Source of the DNA: Neorhizobium galegae bv. officinalis
GTDB taxonomy: Bacteria > Pseudomonadota > Alphaproteobacteria > Rhizobiales > Rhizobiaceae
Direction of reading: 5' to 3'
Assembly: GCA_000985875.1 (NCBI GenBank)
Contig: CCRI01000002.1
Coordinates: 1-64,000, forward strand
Length of the DNA stretch: 64,000 bases
Positions 41,652 through 50,060 of this stretch are shown piece by piece. A program made the translations under genes and the position numbers. Position 1 is the first letter of the stretch. Each line of letters begins with the position of its first letter. The notes below the pieces were generated by a model, which did not search any database, had not been told where the DNA came from, and saw nothing but the letters and a program-made list of their open reading frames with translations.

Positions 41652-42401
41652 ATGACAGTCAAACCTCTCTCGCTTGCCATTTCGACCTTCAAGGGCGGCG
41701 CCGGGAAATCGACCCTCAACGTCAATCTTGCAGCGGAGTTCGCCCAGCAAGGGCACAGAACGCTGCTGATCGATTGCGACGAGCAGGAGTCGTCGACGCG
41801 CTGGTACAATGTCTCCATGAAGCGGGGGTTGCTGCCGACCGACGGAACGTTGCTTCATCTGCGCGTTGCCCCGGGAGACGGGTTTCGGGGTCGGCTCGAC
41901 AATGCTCCGGAGGCGGATATTCGAATCTACGATGTAGGCGGCTACGTGCATCAGCGCGCTGTCGAAGTGTATCACGAGTGCGACGCCATTCTCATTCCGG
42001 TCATCCCCGAGCCGACCGCCGCGACGTCAGCCATCAAGGTGGCGACAATCCTGAAGGAAATCTCGAGGAAACGGGATCAGGGACCGATCCCTTATGCAGC
42101 GATCTGGAACTACGTGGACATGATCGCCCTCAGGCACAACCGGTCCTTGCCCGAGGTCCACGCGATCCTGACAAGCGGGAAGATCCCGATGGTCGAGACA
42201 GTTGTCCGGAAAAGCAACCATTTCAGCGATGTCGGCGCCGGTTACGGCTCGCTCTATTCCAAACTTTCCGCCATCGGGAATAATCCCTCGCTGACGCCCT
42301 CGGCCAAGCGACGTGCCTCGGAAAGTGTGCTTGATGCGATTGATCTGGTGAAGAGGATCAACAACGAGTTCATCGGCCTACTCCAGGCGGAGGCAGCATA
42401 A
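41652..42401 (+). CDS. VirC1-like ParA-family ATPase
   Basis: 249 residues from ATG 41652 (GAGGA upstream). Walker A is AISTFKGGAGKSTLNVNLAA near residues 9-28, the deviant KGGxGKST form of the ParA/MinD family; LLIDCDEQESSTRWYN and the later DVGGYVH region follow. VirC1 proteins start with the same SFKGGAGKTT pattern and gather relaxosome complexes at the cell pole through overdrive DNA. The following gene has a ribbon-helix-helix end and the relaxase comes two genes later, so a VirC1 role is more likely than partition, although no overdrive was identified. Confidence 0.8.
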   Translation: MTVKPLSLAISTFKGGAGKSTLNVNLAAEFAQQGHRTLLIDCDEQESSTRWYNVSMKRGLLPTDGTLLHLRVAPGDGFRGRLDNAPEADIRIYDVGGYVHQRAVEVYHECDAILIPVIPEPTAATSAIKVATILKEISRKRDQGPIPYAAIWNYVDMIALRHNRSLPEVHAILTSGKIPMVETVVRKSNHFSDVGAGYGSLYSKLSAIGNNPSLTPSAKRRASESVLDAIDLVKRINNEFIGLLQAEAA

Positions 42402-42404
42402 ACG

Positions 42405-42803
42405 ATGTCGAGGGAAAGAACGCCGGCTGGAAACATTCTCGCCCTGACCCGATCACGGGAAGAAAAGGGGAAGGACGTGGAGGAGGCAGCGACCTCGTAC
42501 ATGCCCACCAGCATCGACCTCGATACGCTCATGCCCGATGACGTTCCTCAGGGGCGGGGAGACGTTCCTAACACCTTGCGCTCGGAAACCCCCAGCCCGG
42601 GCAAGCATCAACGCAGTGAGCGATCGGCGCCCAAGGCACGCGCCTCCGCGGTCGGTGCCGCAGGGAAGCGAAAACGCATATCCCTTTATCTTGATGACGA
42701 GGTGCTGACAAAAATCTTCCAGGTCTCGTTGGAACGCCACGAGCAAATGTCGTCGGCGACGCACAGGCTCATCATCGAGGCACTGAAGGCCAGGGGGCTA
42801 TAG
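42405..42803 (+). CDS. Ribbon-helix-helix protein, VirC2-like
   Basis: 132 residues. The N-terminal 80 are disordered, charged and contain repeats of Ser/Glu/Pro. The C-terminal part KRKRISLYLDDEVLTKIFQV then SLERHEQMSSATHRLIIEAL fits a ribbon-helix-helix fold: a basic strand (RKRISLYLDD) followed by two helices. VirC2 proteins have this fold and bind overdrive beside oriT. It starts four bases after the VirC1-like gene. Likely role: DNA binding in the relaxosome. Confidence 0.65.
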   Translation: MSRERTPAGNILALTRSREEKGKDVEEAATSYMPTSIDLDTLMPDDVPQGRGDVPNTLRSETPSPGKHQRSERSAPKARASAVGAAGKRKRISLYLDDEVLTKIFQVSLERHEQMSSATHRLIIEALKARGL

Positions 42804-42808
42804 ATCGG

Positions 42809-43201
42809 ATGCGAAAGCCGCCCATCATGTTCCGCCTGCCCGATCACGTGCTGCGCAATGTCGAGGCCCTTGCCGCGCGGCTCGAGATCTCCATTAACGT
42901 CGTCGCCAAGCTGATCGTCACCCGGGAGATCATGCACGTTCCGGCGATGCTCGACGAACACGATCGTCAACTGGCAAACATGCACCAGTTCCTGCGCGAA
43001 CTTGCCTCTCGCAATGAGGCGTTTCTCGGCGAGTATGGCAGACATGCTGGCAGCGCTAACGCGATCACGCAGAAGCTGGACGAGGTCATGCTCTCCCTCG
43101 ATGCGATCCGTGACGCCGCCTTCGTTCGGCCATCCTGTTATATCGTTGACCTGATCAGGAAACATGATGAACGAGCCTTCCAAAAGTCGCTCGAGGTCTA
43201 G
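42809..43201 (+). CDS. Relaxosome accessory protein, MobC/VirD1-like
   Basis: 130 residues. MRKPPIMFRLPDHVLRNVEA and LAARLEISINVVAKLIVTRE suggest a ribbon-helix-helix or MobC-type DNA-binding start, followed by a long helical tail. It precedes the relaxase, overlapping its start by 38 bases, the place where MobC or VirD1 genes usually are. Such proteins open the oriT duplex for nicking. I see no motif that decides between families. Spacing of five bases from the previous gene indicates one operon. Confidence 0.6.
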   Translation: MRKPPIMFRLPDHVLRNVEALAARLEISINVVAKLIVTREIMHVPAMLDEHDRQLANMHQFLRELASRNEAFLGEYGRHAGSANAITQKLDEVMLSLDAIRDAAFVRPSCYIVDLIRKHDERAFQKSLEV

Positions 43202-45185
43202 GCCGGAAGGCCGTCGGCTGCCTGGCTATTTCGATCTTATCGAAGATGAACTACGACGGCGCGGCGGCGGCGGCGGTGGCGGGAAACGGCAGTCGATCGC
43301 GAAAACCGGCCCACCTTCCGCGAGGCATCCCGGCGCCGCCTCGGCACTCAGCCGCGCGGCGGGCAACAACGCAGTCGTCGTCAAGGTCCTGTCCTATGGC
43401 GCCGGCGCGAGCTCCGCTCGCAACGTGCTTTCCTACCAGAGCAAGGAAGAGAAGGCGCGCGACCAGGACGGACGCGAAGTCTCCGACCTCAATGGAGCCG
43501 TGCGCTCATGGGAGAGAGAGTTCGGAAGCCGCAAGGGCAGCAAGGACGTTCTTCGCCTGACCTACGAGCTTGAAAGCACCGGTCGGGAAGACATAGCCCG
43601 CGCACTCGGTTCGCTCGCAGAGGATGGTTTCCATCATGCCGGTGACACGGGGCGGACCTACGCCTTCAGCGTGAGCGAGGGCGTGAAGGGGGAGACACGG
43701 CTGCATTTCGCGCTGGTGATTGCCCACGAAAAGAAGGACAGGTCGGATCGAAGCGGCCGCAACCGCATCCCGGGCGAGATTGATGCCGCGCGTGCCATCG
43801 ATGTCCGCCTGGAGGAGGCCTTGCGGCGAGAGGGGGTCACGCCGATCTCGCGCTATCCGGCCGAGTTCTCCTCCGGCCCGAAGGGTCTCACCGCAACCCT
43901 CCACTCCATGCAGCGCAGGGGCGCGGAGGTGACGCTTTCGACGACAACGCATATCGAGGAGCGTCCCGGCAAGAGTGGACGATACCTGAACGGCGCCGAG
44001 CGGCGCGAGGTTACCACCAGCGATCACAAGCAATTGACGGCGGAGGGGAAGGTCGTCGGCGCCCTCATGCAGACCCGCCAGCCGCGGGATTTCATGCACC
44101 TGTTGCTGTCGGGGCCGGCGAATGTCGACCGTGATCAACTCGTCCATGCCGGCCGTGACTTCCTAAAAGAGCAATTCGCCGGCCACCGCTATGCCTATGC
44201 CGTCCACAATCGCCATGACCTTGAGAAGCATCCGCATCTGCATGTGATCGTCGCGCTGCGCAACGGTAGCGGAAAGATGCTCAATCCCAATATCCGCGAC
44301 TTCACCGAGTGGCGGCTCCGCTTCGCGCAGAAGGCCCGCGAGCGCGGAATCCCGATCGACCGTCAGAAGCGTATCGAGCGTGTCGGTCCTCCCCCCGTCA
44401 AGCGTTGGGAATGGGAGATGTTCCGCCGGATGGGAGCCACGGCCCCGAGCAACGTGATCGATAAGGTGTTGGCCAGGGTCCGGGAGACGCCGACTGCGCC
44501 GAGACTGGAGGACGCCAGGAGACGGCTCGAGCAGAGCCGCCGCTCGGTCGGACTTGTTATCAAGATGCTGGACGGAATTGCGAAAGATCGATCCGCGCCA
44601 AGCACGGCGCGCGAGCTGAGCCAGGATTTATCAATTGGACTGCAACGCGAATACCGGCGGCTTGAGACAGCCGTCCATAATGGCCGTGATCCCACGAGAG
44701 AGAAAGGCGAAGAGCATATGCTGCGATCGACACCAATCAGCGCCGCGCAGGCGACGGCGGCGAAACAAACGCTGGCGAACGCCGCCGTGAGTCTTGCCGC
44801 GAAAATCGCCAATCCATCCGATCGGCTGATCTTCGAGCAAGCGACGAATATCATCGGAAAGGTCGTCGGGCTACAGCTCGACGCCCGCGTCGCAAAGAAC
44901 CGTGATCGCGCCGAGGCTGGCAAGGACAAAGGCAGTTCGGACAGCCTGGAAACGAAGTCGGCCGCCGGGCGAGATCATATTGCGGAGCAGGGCGTCGTCA
45001 ACAAAAGTTCGAACAACCGATCTCTCGACGTATCGCGTATCGCCCGATCCAACGCCGAGCATGATAGGCTGGAAAGCGACCATTGCGATCGCGAGCGTCA
45101 GAAAACGCAACAGAGAAATCGCGAGATCCGGAAATCGATCAAGCTTCGCCCGCCACAACAAAAGGACAGAGATCGCAGCCGCTGA
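43164..45185 (+). CDS. Relaxase, VirD2/MOBP-like
   Basis: 673 residues. Basic Gly-rich start (RRRGGGGGGGKRQS near 30-45), then the relaxase region to about residue 420. The three-histidine metal motif appears as HNRHDLEKHPHLHVIVALRN near residues 350-370. The Tyr that attacks DNA is probably near residue 90 (VLSYQSKE) but this is not certain. The C-terminal 250 residues are charged and coiled-coil-rich, suited to contact the coupling protein or to direct transfer. Relaxases nick oriT, bind the 5' end and travel through the T4SS. The gene starts inside the accessory gene and ends 12 bp before a convergent HAD gene. Confidence 0.88.
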   Translation: MMNEPSKSRSRSRPEGRRLPGYFDLIEDELRRRGGGGGGGKRQSIAKTGPPSARHPGAASALSRAAGNNAVVVKVLSYGAGASSARNVLSYQSKEEKARDQDGREVSDLNGAVRSWEREFGSRKGSKDVLRLTYELESTGREDIARALGSLAEDGFHHAGDTGRTYAFSVSEGVKGETRLHFALVIAHEKKDRSDRSGRNRIPGEIDAARAIDVRLEEALRREGVTPISRYPAEFSSGPKGLTATLHSMQRRGAEVTLSTTTHIEERPGKSGRYLNGAERREVTTSDHKQLTAEGKVVGALMQTRQPRDFMHLLLSGPANVDRDQLVHAGRDFLKEQFAGHRYAYAVHNRHDLEKHPHLHVIVALRNGSGKMLNPNIRDFTEWRLRFAQKARERGIPIDRQKRIERVGPPPVKRWEWEMFRRMGATAPSNVIDKVLARVRETPTAPRLEDARRRLEQSRRSVGLVIKMLDGIAKDRSAPSTARELSQDLSIGLQREYRRLETAVHNGRDPTREKGEEHMLRSTPISAAQATAAKQTLANAAVSLAAKIANPSDRLIFEQATNIIGKVVGLQLDARVAKNRDRAEAGKDKGSSDSLETKSAAGRDHIAEQGVVNKSSNNRSLDVSRIARSNAEHDRLESDHCDRERQKTQQRNREIRKSIKLRPPQQKDRDRSR

Positions 45186-45196
45186 CGCAGCGGCAG

Positions 45197-45862
45197 TCAC
45201 TCTGATTGGGCGACGATGCAGCGGTTTCCGGTGCGATGACGCACCCCCAATATCTGTTCGATCGCGGCGCGAAGCTGTTGGACCTCCGTGATTTCATGGG
45301 GAGATGAGCGTCGGGGTTCGATCGCAATTTGCGCGCAAGAGGTTCGGTCACTTCCCCAACCGGAACAATGGATCCCCGTGACACCTGCATTGCTTGCGGC
45401 GAAAATAGCTGCAGAGCTACCGACGAACACGGCTTCGCTGGTATCGACCCCGTACCGGTCTAGCGCTCGGAGGATCATGTCGACTTCCGGCTTCTGCCGC
45501 GGATGATTCCTCGCGTTCAATCGAGTATCATTCGGTCGCGGCGATGCTCCTGCCATCCAGAAATCTGGCATCGTTCCACCAATAGCCAGCAACTGGTCGA
45601 GTATTCTGATCAGGGCAGCAGCTTCTGACTTCCCATGGGTACCAGCAGCCATGCCGCTTTGGTCCGATATAAAGCCGAAACGGAGGTTCAGCGCTCTGAC
45701 CTGTTTCAACATTTCAACGAATTCGGTGTTAATGTCCCCCAACATAAGTTCTCTCGAGCGGGGGTTTCGCCTGAGAAGGAGACCATTTCTCTGGAAAATG
45801 ACAAGGCCTATAGAGCCGATTTCTCGAAATATGCAGTAGACGTCGTGCGCGTCAATGCTCAT
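45197..45862 (-). CDS. HAD-IIIA-like protein without catalytic DxD
   Basis: 221 residues. The plan is that of HAD-IIIA phosphatases (GmhB-like): GLVIFQRNGLLLRRNP near 19-34, FGFISDQSGMAAG near 62, KPEVDMILRALDRYGVDTSE then FVGSSAAIFAASNAGVTGIH. In active enzymes the first motif is FLDRDGVL with two Asp; here it is FQRNGLL (Gln24, Asn26), so the nucleophile is missing. The later Lys/Asp region is mostly kept, although the usual GDxxxD is GSSAAIF. Such a protein might bind but not hydrolyse phosphate esters. It lies between the relaxase and luxI genes. Confidence 0.75.
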   Translation of the reverse strand: MSIDAHDVYCIFREIGSIGLVIFQRNGLLLRRNPRSRELMLGDINTEFVEMLKQVRALNLRFGFISDQSGMAAGTHGKSEAAALIRILDQLLAIGGTMPDFWMAGASPRPNDTRLNARNHPRQKPEVDMILRALDRYGVDTSEAVFVGSSAAIFAASNAGVTGIHCSGWGSDRTSCAQIAIEPRRSSPHEITEVQQLRAAIEQILGVRHRTGNRCIVAQSE

Positions 45863-46230
45863 AAGCTGACTATCAAAGCCGTAAGTAGCTTTGCCTCTTG
45901 GTAAATTCGAGTGTGTTATGGACTTTATAGTTGACCGTTTTTGAGGTTTCGGTACCCAGCTTTCGTAATTGAGGACCTGCGTACGATCATCAAGGCCGAC
46001 TGAAAATGCCGGCCCTTAAACCACGCTAAGCGCCTGCCGCCACGGTCGGCCCGGTGGCTGGCAATCGAACCGGCCCCCATCTCCGGCAAATCGCGCTTCG
46101 CCGCCGCGGTCCGCTATGCCTTGACCCGGATGAGCGAGCGTCAACAGCATGTATAGAAAACCAGAGTGACCTCTATCTTGTTGTCTTTCTCATCGAGAAA
46201 ATCCGATGCGCCTGCATGAGATGTGGGCGA
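45863..46230. other. Region with an IS66 fragment
   Basis: 368 bp between the HAD gene start and the luxI stop. Apart from the transposase remnant listed below there is no supported gene; promoter signals for the HAD gene are presumably at its left end. Confidence 0.4.
46045..46156 (+). pseudogene. IS66-family transposase remnant
   Basis: One frame reads RWLAIEPAPISGKSRFAAAV then RYALTRMSERQQ and a stop at 46154-46156. The GKS(E/R)xAxAxRYALxRM pattern is from the C-terminal part of IS66 transposases. No ends or other parts were found, so only a scrap remains. Confidence 0.6.
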
Positions 46231-46938
46231 TCAATCATCTTGCAGTCCAATCGAAGCCACCGGAACCGGGATTTGTGTCGAACGCCGCGACCACCCGTTC
46301 TGCGTACCCATCTTCTTCTGGACCGGAAAAAAAGCCTTCGCTTCGATCAGCTCATAAGTAGCCGGCCGGACTCGCTCCAAACTTTGACTATCAGCCCTCA
46401 GGATCCCCCCGATGCTTGCAACATTGCCTATCAGTTGCGGCTCTCCAAGCCGCTTCATCGGCCACCCCGCATGCCGCAGCAGCCGTTCAAAGCGCAGATC
46501 CGTCGCCGTGACGATTTCTTGATAATCGTGTTTGATCGACCACTCGATGATCCCCGCGAACAGGCTTAGGGTCGCGTCATGTAGTAGGCCCATCGCCCGG
46601 CCAGGTGAATGCGTATCGACGCAAAATCGGGAGCTTTCCACCATGCGGCTATGCGGTGCGAATCGTCCCGGCGCCAAGAGAATTGGAAACTTCCTTTCCA
46701 GCATTGTTGGCCCTGTTGCGGGCAGGAGGCGAGCAGTACCCAGTACTTCATCATGCTCTCCAACCGCGAGCAGGTAGTGGGGATCCAGTTCATCGAACTC
46801 GTCACGCTCCTCGCCGGCAACTACAGAGACATCCCACTTTAAACGGCTTTGGAAGACGCGGGCACGAAGCGCGAACATTTTTTGAAGGAGGCTTTGCTCG
46901 ACATGGTGGTTTGACGTCTGCAGGACAATGATCTTCAT
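46231..46938 (-). CDS. LuxI-family acyl-homoserine lactone synthase
   Basis: 235 residues from ATG 46938 (MKIIVLQTSNHHVEQSLLQK). It has the LuxI invariants: ALRARVFQSRLKWDV with Arg, Phe and Trp near 25-37, DEFDELDPHYLLAVG, GTARLLPATGPTML and an ESSRFCVD stretch near residue 105. The enzyme makes an acyl-homoserine lactone from S-adenosylmethionine and an acyl carrier protein. The gene is divergent from the first of two luxR genes, a common layout, and 1 kb from the relaxase operon, so control of conjugation is likely. Acyl-chain length cannot be read from the sequence. Confidence 0.92.
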   Translation of the reverse strand: MKIIVLQTSNHHVEQSLLQKMFALRARVFQSRLKWDVSVVAGEERDEFDELDPHYLLAVGEHDEVLGTARLLPATGPTMLERKFPILLAPGRFAPHSRMVESSRFCVDTHSPGRAMGLLHDATLSLFAGIIEWSIKHDYQEIVTATDLRFERLLRHAGWPMKRLGEPQLIGNVASIGGILRADSQSLERVRPATYELIEAKAFFPVQKKMGTQNGWSRRSTQIPVPVASIGLQDD

Positions 46939-47186
46939 GACGGCCTCGCGAAGTTCGAAAACCACATTGAGCCTTGATCGCTTTTTTTTGGTAAGCTCTC
47001 TTTTTTGAGGGGTTTCAAGCTTCCGAAGGAGCGGATGCGTGCCGACGTCAGCGCTTCAAAGTGATCATATGTCATCAAATACGCGTGAAGACCCTCAATT
47101 TGCCCGGTCAGGATCTGCGCTCGGAGATGTAACCGCTGGTGTGATGTATCCAGTCAAATCCGAGATTAGCACCGCGAGGTGGCCCG

Positions 47187-47891
47187 ATGAGCGATAAATT
47201 GGATGGCCTTATAGAGGAAGTGTCCCTTTCCAGCGATCAGCGTGACGTCTCACGCGTGCTGCGCCGAGTAACGGCGCGATGGGGATTTCAATATTTTTGT
47301 TATCTGCGCCTCAGCGGCGCAAAAACCTATGCTCTCTCGAACTATCCACAGATCTGGCAAAAACGCTATTTCGAATGCTCCTATTACCGGATAGATCCGG
47401 TGATCCAAAACTCAATGTCAAAAAAGCAAATGTTTGTATGGTCCGGCACGGCGCCCCAAGCCAAACCATCGCGTCAAGTCCTACGGTTTTTCGAAGAAGC
47501 CGCGGAACTCGGCATCAGGTCGGGAATTTCCATCCCGGTTTCGGTGGGGTTCGGATCAACCGCGATCCTGACATTCGCTTCAGGGCAGGCGCGCCTTGCT
47601 ATCGAAGATCTCGATGATCCTATCAAGGCGGCGGCAGCCGCGACGCTCGTGCATGCCTATCTAACTTTACTTGACGCAGTTCCCACCTCGACGGCCTCTC
47701 CGAGACTAACGCCTCGGCAAGCACTATGTTTGAAGTGGTCTGCGGAAGGAAAAACGATGGAGGAGATCGCAATGCTCCTCAGGCTAGCCAAGACCTCTGT
47801 TCGTTTCCATCTTGACGAAGCACGAACGCGGTTGGACGCCATGACGCTGCAGCAGGCTACCGCCATCGCGACAACCTTGAATCTGGTCTGA
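47187..47891 (+). CDS. LuxR-type autoinducer-binding regulator 1
   Basis: 234 residues from ATG 47187 (GAGGTGG upstream). Residues 10-160 are the autoinducer-binding domain, with FQYFCYLRLSGAKTYALSNY and YRIDPVIQ where ligand-pocket Tyr and Asp occur. Residues 170-230 are the LuxR HTH: LTPRQALCLKWSAEGKTMEE and IAMLLRLAKTSVRFHLDEAR. Such proteins bind DNA as dimers on adding acyl-homoserine lactone. A 20-bp dyad found four times in the window is a suitable target. It faces luxI with a 248-bp gap. Confidence 0.9.
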   Translation: MSDKLDGLIEEVSLSSDQRDVSRVLRRVTARWGFQYFCYLRLSGAKTYALSNYPQIWQKRYFECSYYRIDPVIQNSMSKKQMFVWSGTAPQAKPSRQVLRFFEEAAELGIRSGISIPVSVGFGSTAILTFASGQARLAIEDLDDPIKAAAAATLVHAYLTLLDAVPTSTASPRLTPRQALCLKWSAEGKTMEEIAMLLRLAKTSVRFHLDEARTRLDAMTLQQATAIATTLNLV

Positions 47892-47984
47892 TCCGAAATA
47901 TCCCACGCAGCCGTAATCGATTGCGAGCTTTGCGGGTTTGTGCAGCACCGGATCAAGCCTGTCAAAAATCAATACGGGACCGTC

Positions 47985-48686
47985 ATGACTCGATTGTTGC
48001 AGGCGCTGAATGATGCGCTGGAAGCCGCCGAGACAAATTCGGACTTCGAGCCCTTCCTTGCTGCGTTGACTCGCGAGTCCGGATTCGATTTTTATGCCTA
48101 TCTCGGATTGGGCTCGCGGAAGATCTTCGCGAGGTCGAATTATCCTGATGCCTGGCAATCGGACTATCTCGCTAACTCATATTTTTCCATCGACCCGGTC
48201 GTAAACACGGCAAGGCGGACAATGCGTCCGTTCCGGTGGTCCGCCAGCAACTACCAGGACCAAGATCAATGGGCCCGGGATTTTTTTAGCCGGGCGGCGG
48301 CGTTTGACATCCGGTCAGGCTTGTCATTCCCGATTTCAATCGGTTTCGGGGGAATGGCAATGCTCACGGTAGCCTCTCGCCACGATGCTTCAATGATCAG
48401 TTTGGAAATCGACCCCGTTTTTGCAGCCGCGACCGTCGGGCATATTCACGCTCGATTGCGGGTCCGTGGTCGGGCAAACGGAAAAATGCTTGTTAAACTG
48501 AAACCTCAAGAAGTCGCCTGTTTGACCTGGTATGCCCAGGGAAAGTCGCTTCGAGACATCGCGATCATCGAAGGGATGAAGTATTCCAACGTGTGTTTTC
48601 ACATGTCCAATGCACGTAAGAAGCTCGATGCCGGTACGAGTGCACAAGCCGCCGTCAACGCGACGCGGTTGAAGCTTATTCCGTGA
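47985..48686 (+). CDS. LuxR-type autoinducer-binding regulator 2
   Basis: 233 residues from ATG 47985, chosen over longer frames because the family N-terminus aligns here. It has the same two domains as the gene before it: DFYAYLGLGSRKIFARSNYP and YFSIDPVVNTARR in the ligand domain, and LKPQEVACLTWYAQGKSLRD with YSNVCFHMSNARKKLDAGTS in the HTH. The two are clearly paralogous but quite different, so one may be an antagonist or a solo regulator. The gap of 93 bp may hold its own promoter; no strong ribosome site is visible. Confidence 0.88.
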   Translation: MTRLLQALNDALEAAETNSDFEPFLAALTRESGFDFYAYLGLGSRKIFARSNYPDAWQSDYLANSYFSIDPVVNTARRTMRPFRWSASNYQDQDQWARDFFSRAAAFDIRSGLSFPISIGFGGMAMLTVASRHDASMISLEIDPVFAAATVGHIHARLRVRGRANGKMLVKLKPQEVACLTWYAQGKSLRDIAIIEGMKYSNVCFHMSNARKKLDAGTSAQAAVNATRLKLIP

Positions 48687-48969
48687 CCATACGGAACAAC
48701 ACCGCCTGGTCGCCAGCAGCCACCGCCCTCCGAAGGCGGTCCATGATGATGGACGGGAACGGTATGAGGGCCTCCCCGATCTTGGGATGCGGGCCGTTTG
48801 TGTTCAACGGGATCTCCAGGCAGTCCTCGAGGCCGGCCCTGTGCGGGTCAGATTTTCCTTCACCGGGGGCGTCCCTTTGTGCCGCTGCCCGAGCTGGGTT
48901 AGCTCCGGCATTGCTTTCCAGCCAAATGTCATAGTGGAGCGGAAAGATCCGCCGCAAGCCTATCAAGCG

Positions 48970-49686
48970 TCAGTCCTGTTCGGCATCGAATGCGTAGCCG
49001 ATGCCGCGGACCGTACGGATAACGTCTGTTCCGCCGTTTGCGCGCAGTGATTTCCTCAGCAGCCCGATCCGGACATCGACGGTACGATCGTCAACGAATG
49101 TATTGGCGGGCCAGCCGAGTGCGATCAACTCCTCGCGGCGAAAGACCCGGCCCGGACTTTGCAGGAAAATTTGCAGGAGATTGAACTCCAGAGCACCCAG
49201 CTGGACGATCCTGCCATCGCGCTGAACCCTGCGGTTCCGGACATTGAGTTCGATCCCACCTGACTTCAAGATTCCCTGCTGGTCCGAGCGCTGCCCGTCG
49301 GCAGACAGTGTACGGAGATATTCGAGAAGCTTGATTGGTTCGAACGGGCGATGGAACGGCCTGTCAGCCCCTGCCTGGATCATCTCGAGGTAAAGCGCCT
49401 CCGCACCCTGTTCGATCAAAGGTATGAAGGCTATCGCGCGTGTCGACTGTGCGGTCTTCAGCCGTGTACACAGGTCACGACACATCGTGCTTGAGGCACG
49501 GCACTCGGCGATCACCGCCTGCGGCCTGATCATTTCGGCCCGTTCGACGACCTCGTCGGGATCTTTGGCCAGTACCACGGCGAAACCGTCTGTTTCCAGC
49601 ATATGCTTCATGAAAAGAAGAAAGTCCAAACTGGGGGAAACCAGCATCAGAGTCGGAGACAACCGTTCATCCTCGAAAAGCTGCAT
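48970..49686 (-). CDS. PhoB/OmpR-type regulator with degenerate receiver
   Basis: 238 residues from ATG 49686; the frame is open to 50214 but that extension is not protein-like and overlaps the divergent kinase gene. The C-terminal 100 residues are a winged-helix output domain: LGALEFNLLQIFLQSPGRVF, RREELIALGWPAN and RTVRGIGYAF. The N-terminal 115 resemble a receiver, but the acidic pair is VSPSLD, the phosphoacceptor region is AVIAECRAS with no Asp, and the Lys is replaced (FHRPFEP). It is therefore probably not phosphorylated by a kinase and none is nearby. It is divergent from the GHMP-kinase operon and may control it. Confidence 0.85.
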   Translation of the reverse strand: MQLFEDERLSPTLMLVSPSLDFLLFMKHMLETDGFAVVLAKDPDEVVERAEMIRPQAVIAECRASSTMCRDLCTRLKTAQSTRAIAFIPLIEQGAEALYLEMIQAGADRPFHRPFEPIKLLEYLRTLSADGQRSDQQGILKSGGIELNVRNRRVQRDGRIVQLGALEFNLLQIFLQSPGRVFRREELIALGWPANTFVDDRTVDVRIGLLRKSLRANGGTDVIRTVRGIGYAFDAEQD

Positions 49687-50060
49687 CAGGATATGACCGG
49701 AATACTGGATATCTCCCGGCCAAGCGACCTGGCTAGCCCAATGCAGGAAAAGCGTTTGCGCGCAATTATGTGCCGTGTTTGGCAGGCTGCAAGTCGCAGA
49801 ATTGCGAGCAGTTCGCGGGACAAGGCAAACGGCACCCAGTCGTCCATCGACTGATCCCTGGCGGTTCGTTCGCGACATCCGCAAGCAGAGATAGCGGCGA
49901 GCTGGATCGCACACATCTTGCATGATACGGGTCCCGTCTTTTGCAAAGAACTCAACAAAAAATTGCATAAACTTAACAATGCTCGTGTGGAGTTTTTCCC
50001 CGCTCAGTGACAGGATCAAATTGGCTCGTCCGTCATTCACGGGAGCATGGGAGGTCGAAA
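49687..50060. other. Divergent promoter region between regulator and kinase operon
   Basis: 374 bp. Its centre (about 49935-49985) is AT-rich (AACTCAACAAAAAATTGCAT), standing out from the GC-rich surroundings, and probably contains promoters for both directions. No supported gene. Confidence 0.45.

Noticed and set aside
41652..42401. ParA as the partner of the ParB-like gene at 1412
   Set aside because: The two are 38 kb apart, and the context (ribbon-helix-helix protein, accessory protein, relaxase) fits VirC1 better.
45635..45904. A plus-strand 89-residue frame
   Set aside because: It lies wholly antisense to the HAD gene and has no ribosome site.
48676..48966. A minus-strand 96-residue frame between luxR 2 and the regulator
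   Set aside because: No family match or ribosome site, and the composition is not convincing; left out as a probable chance frame.
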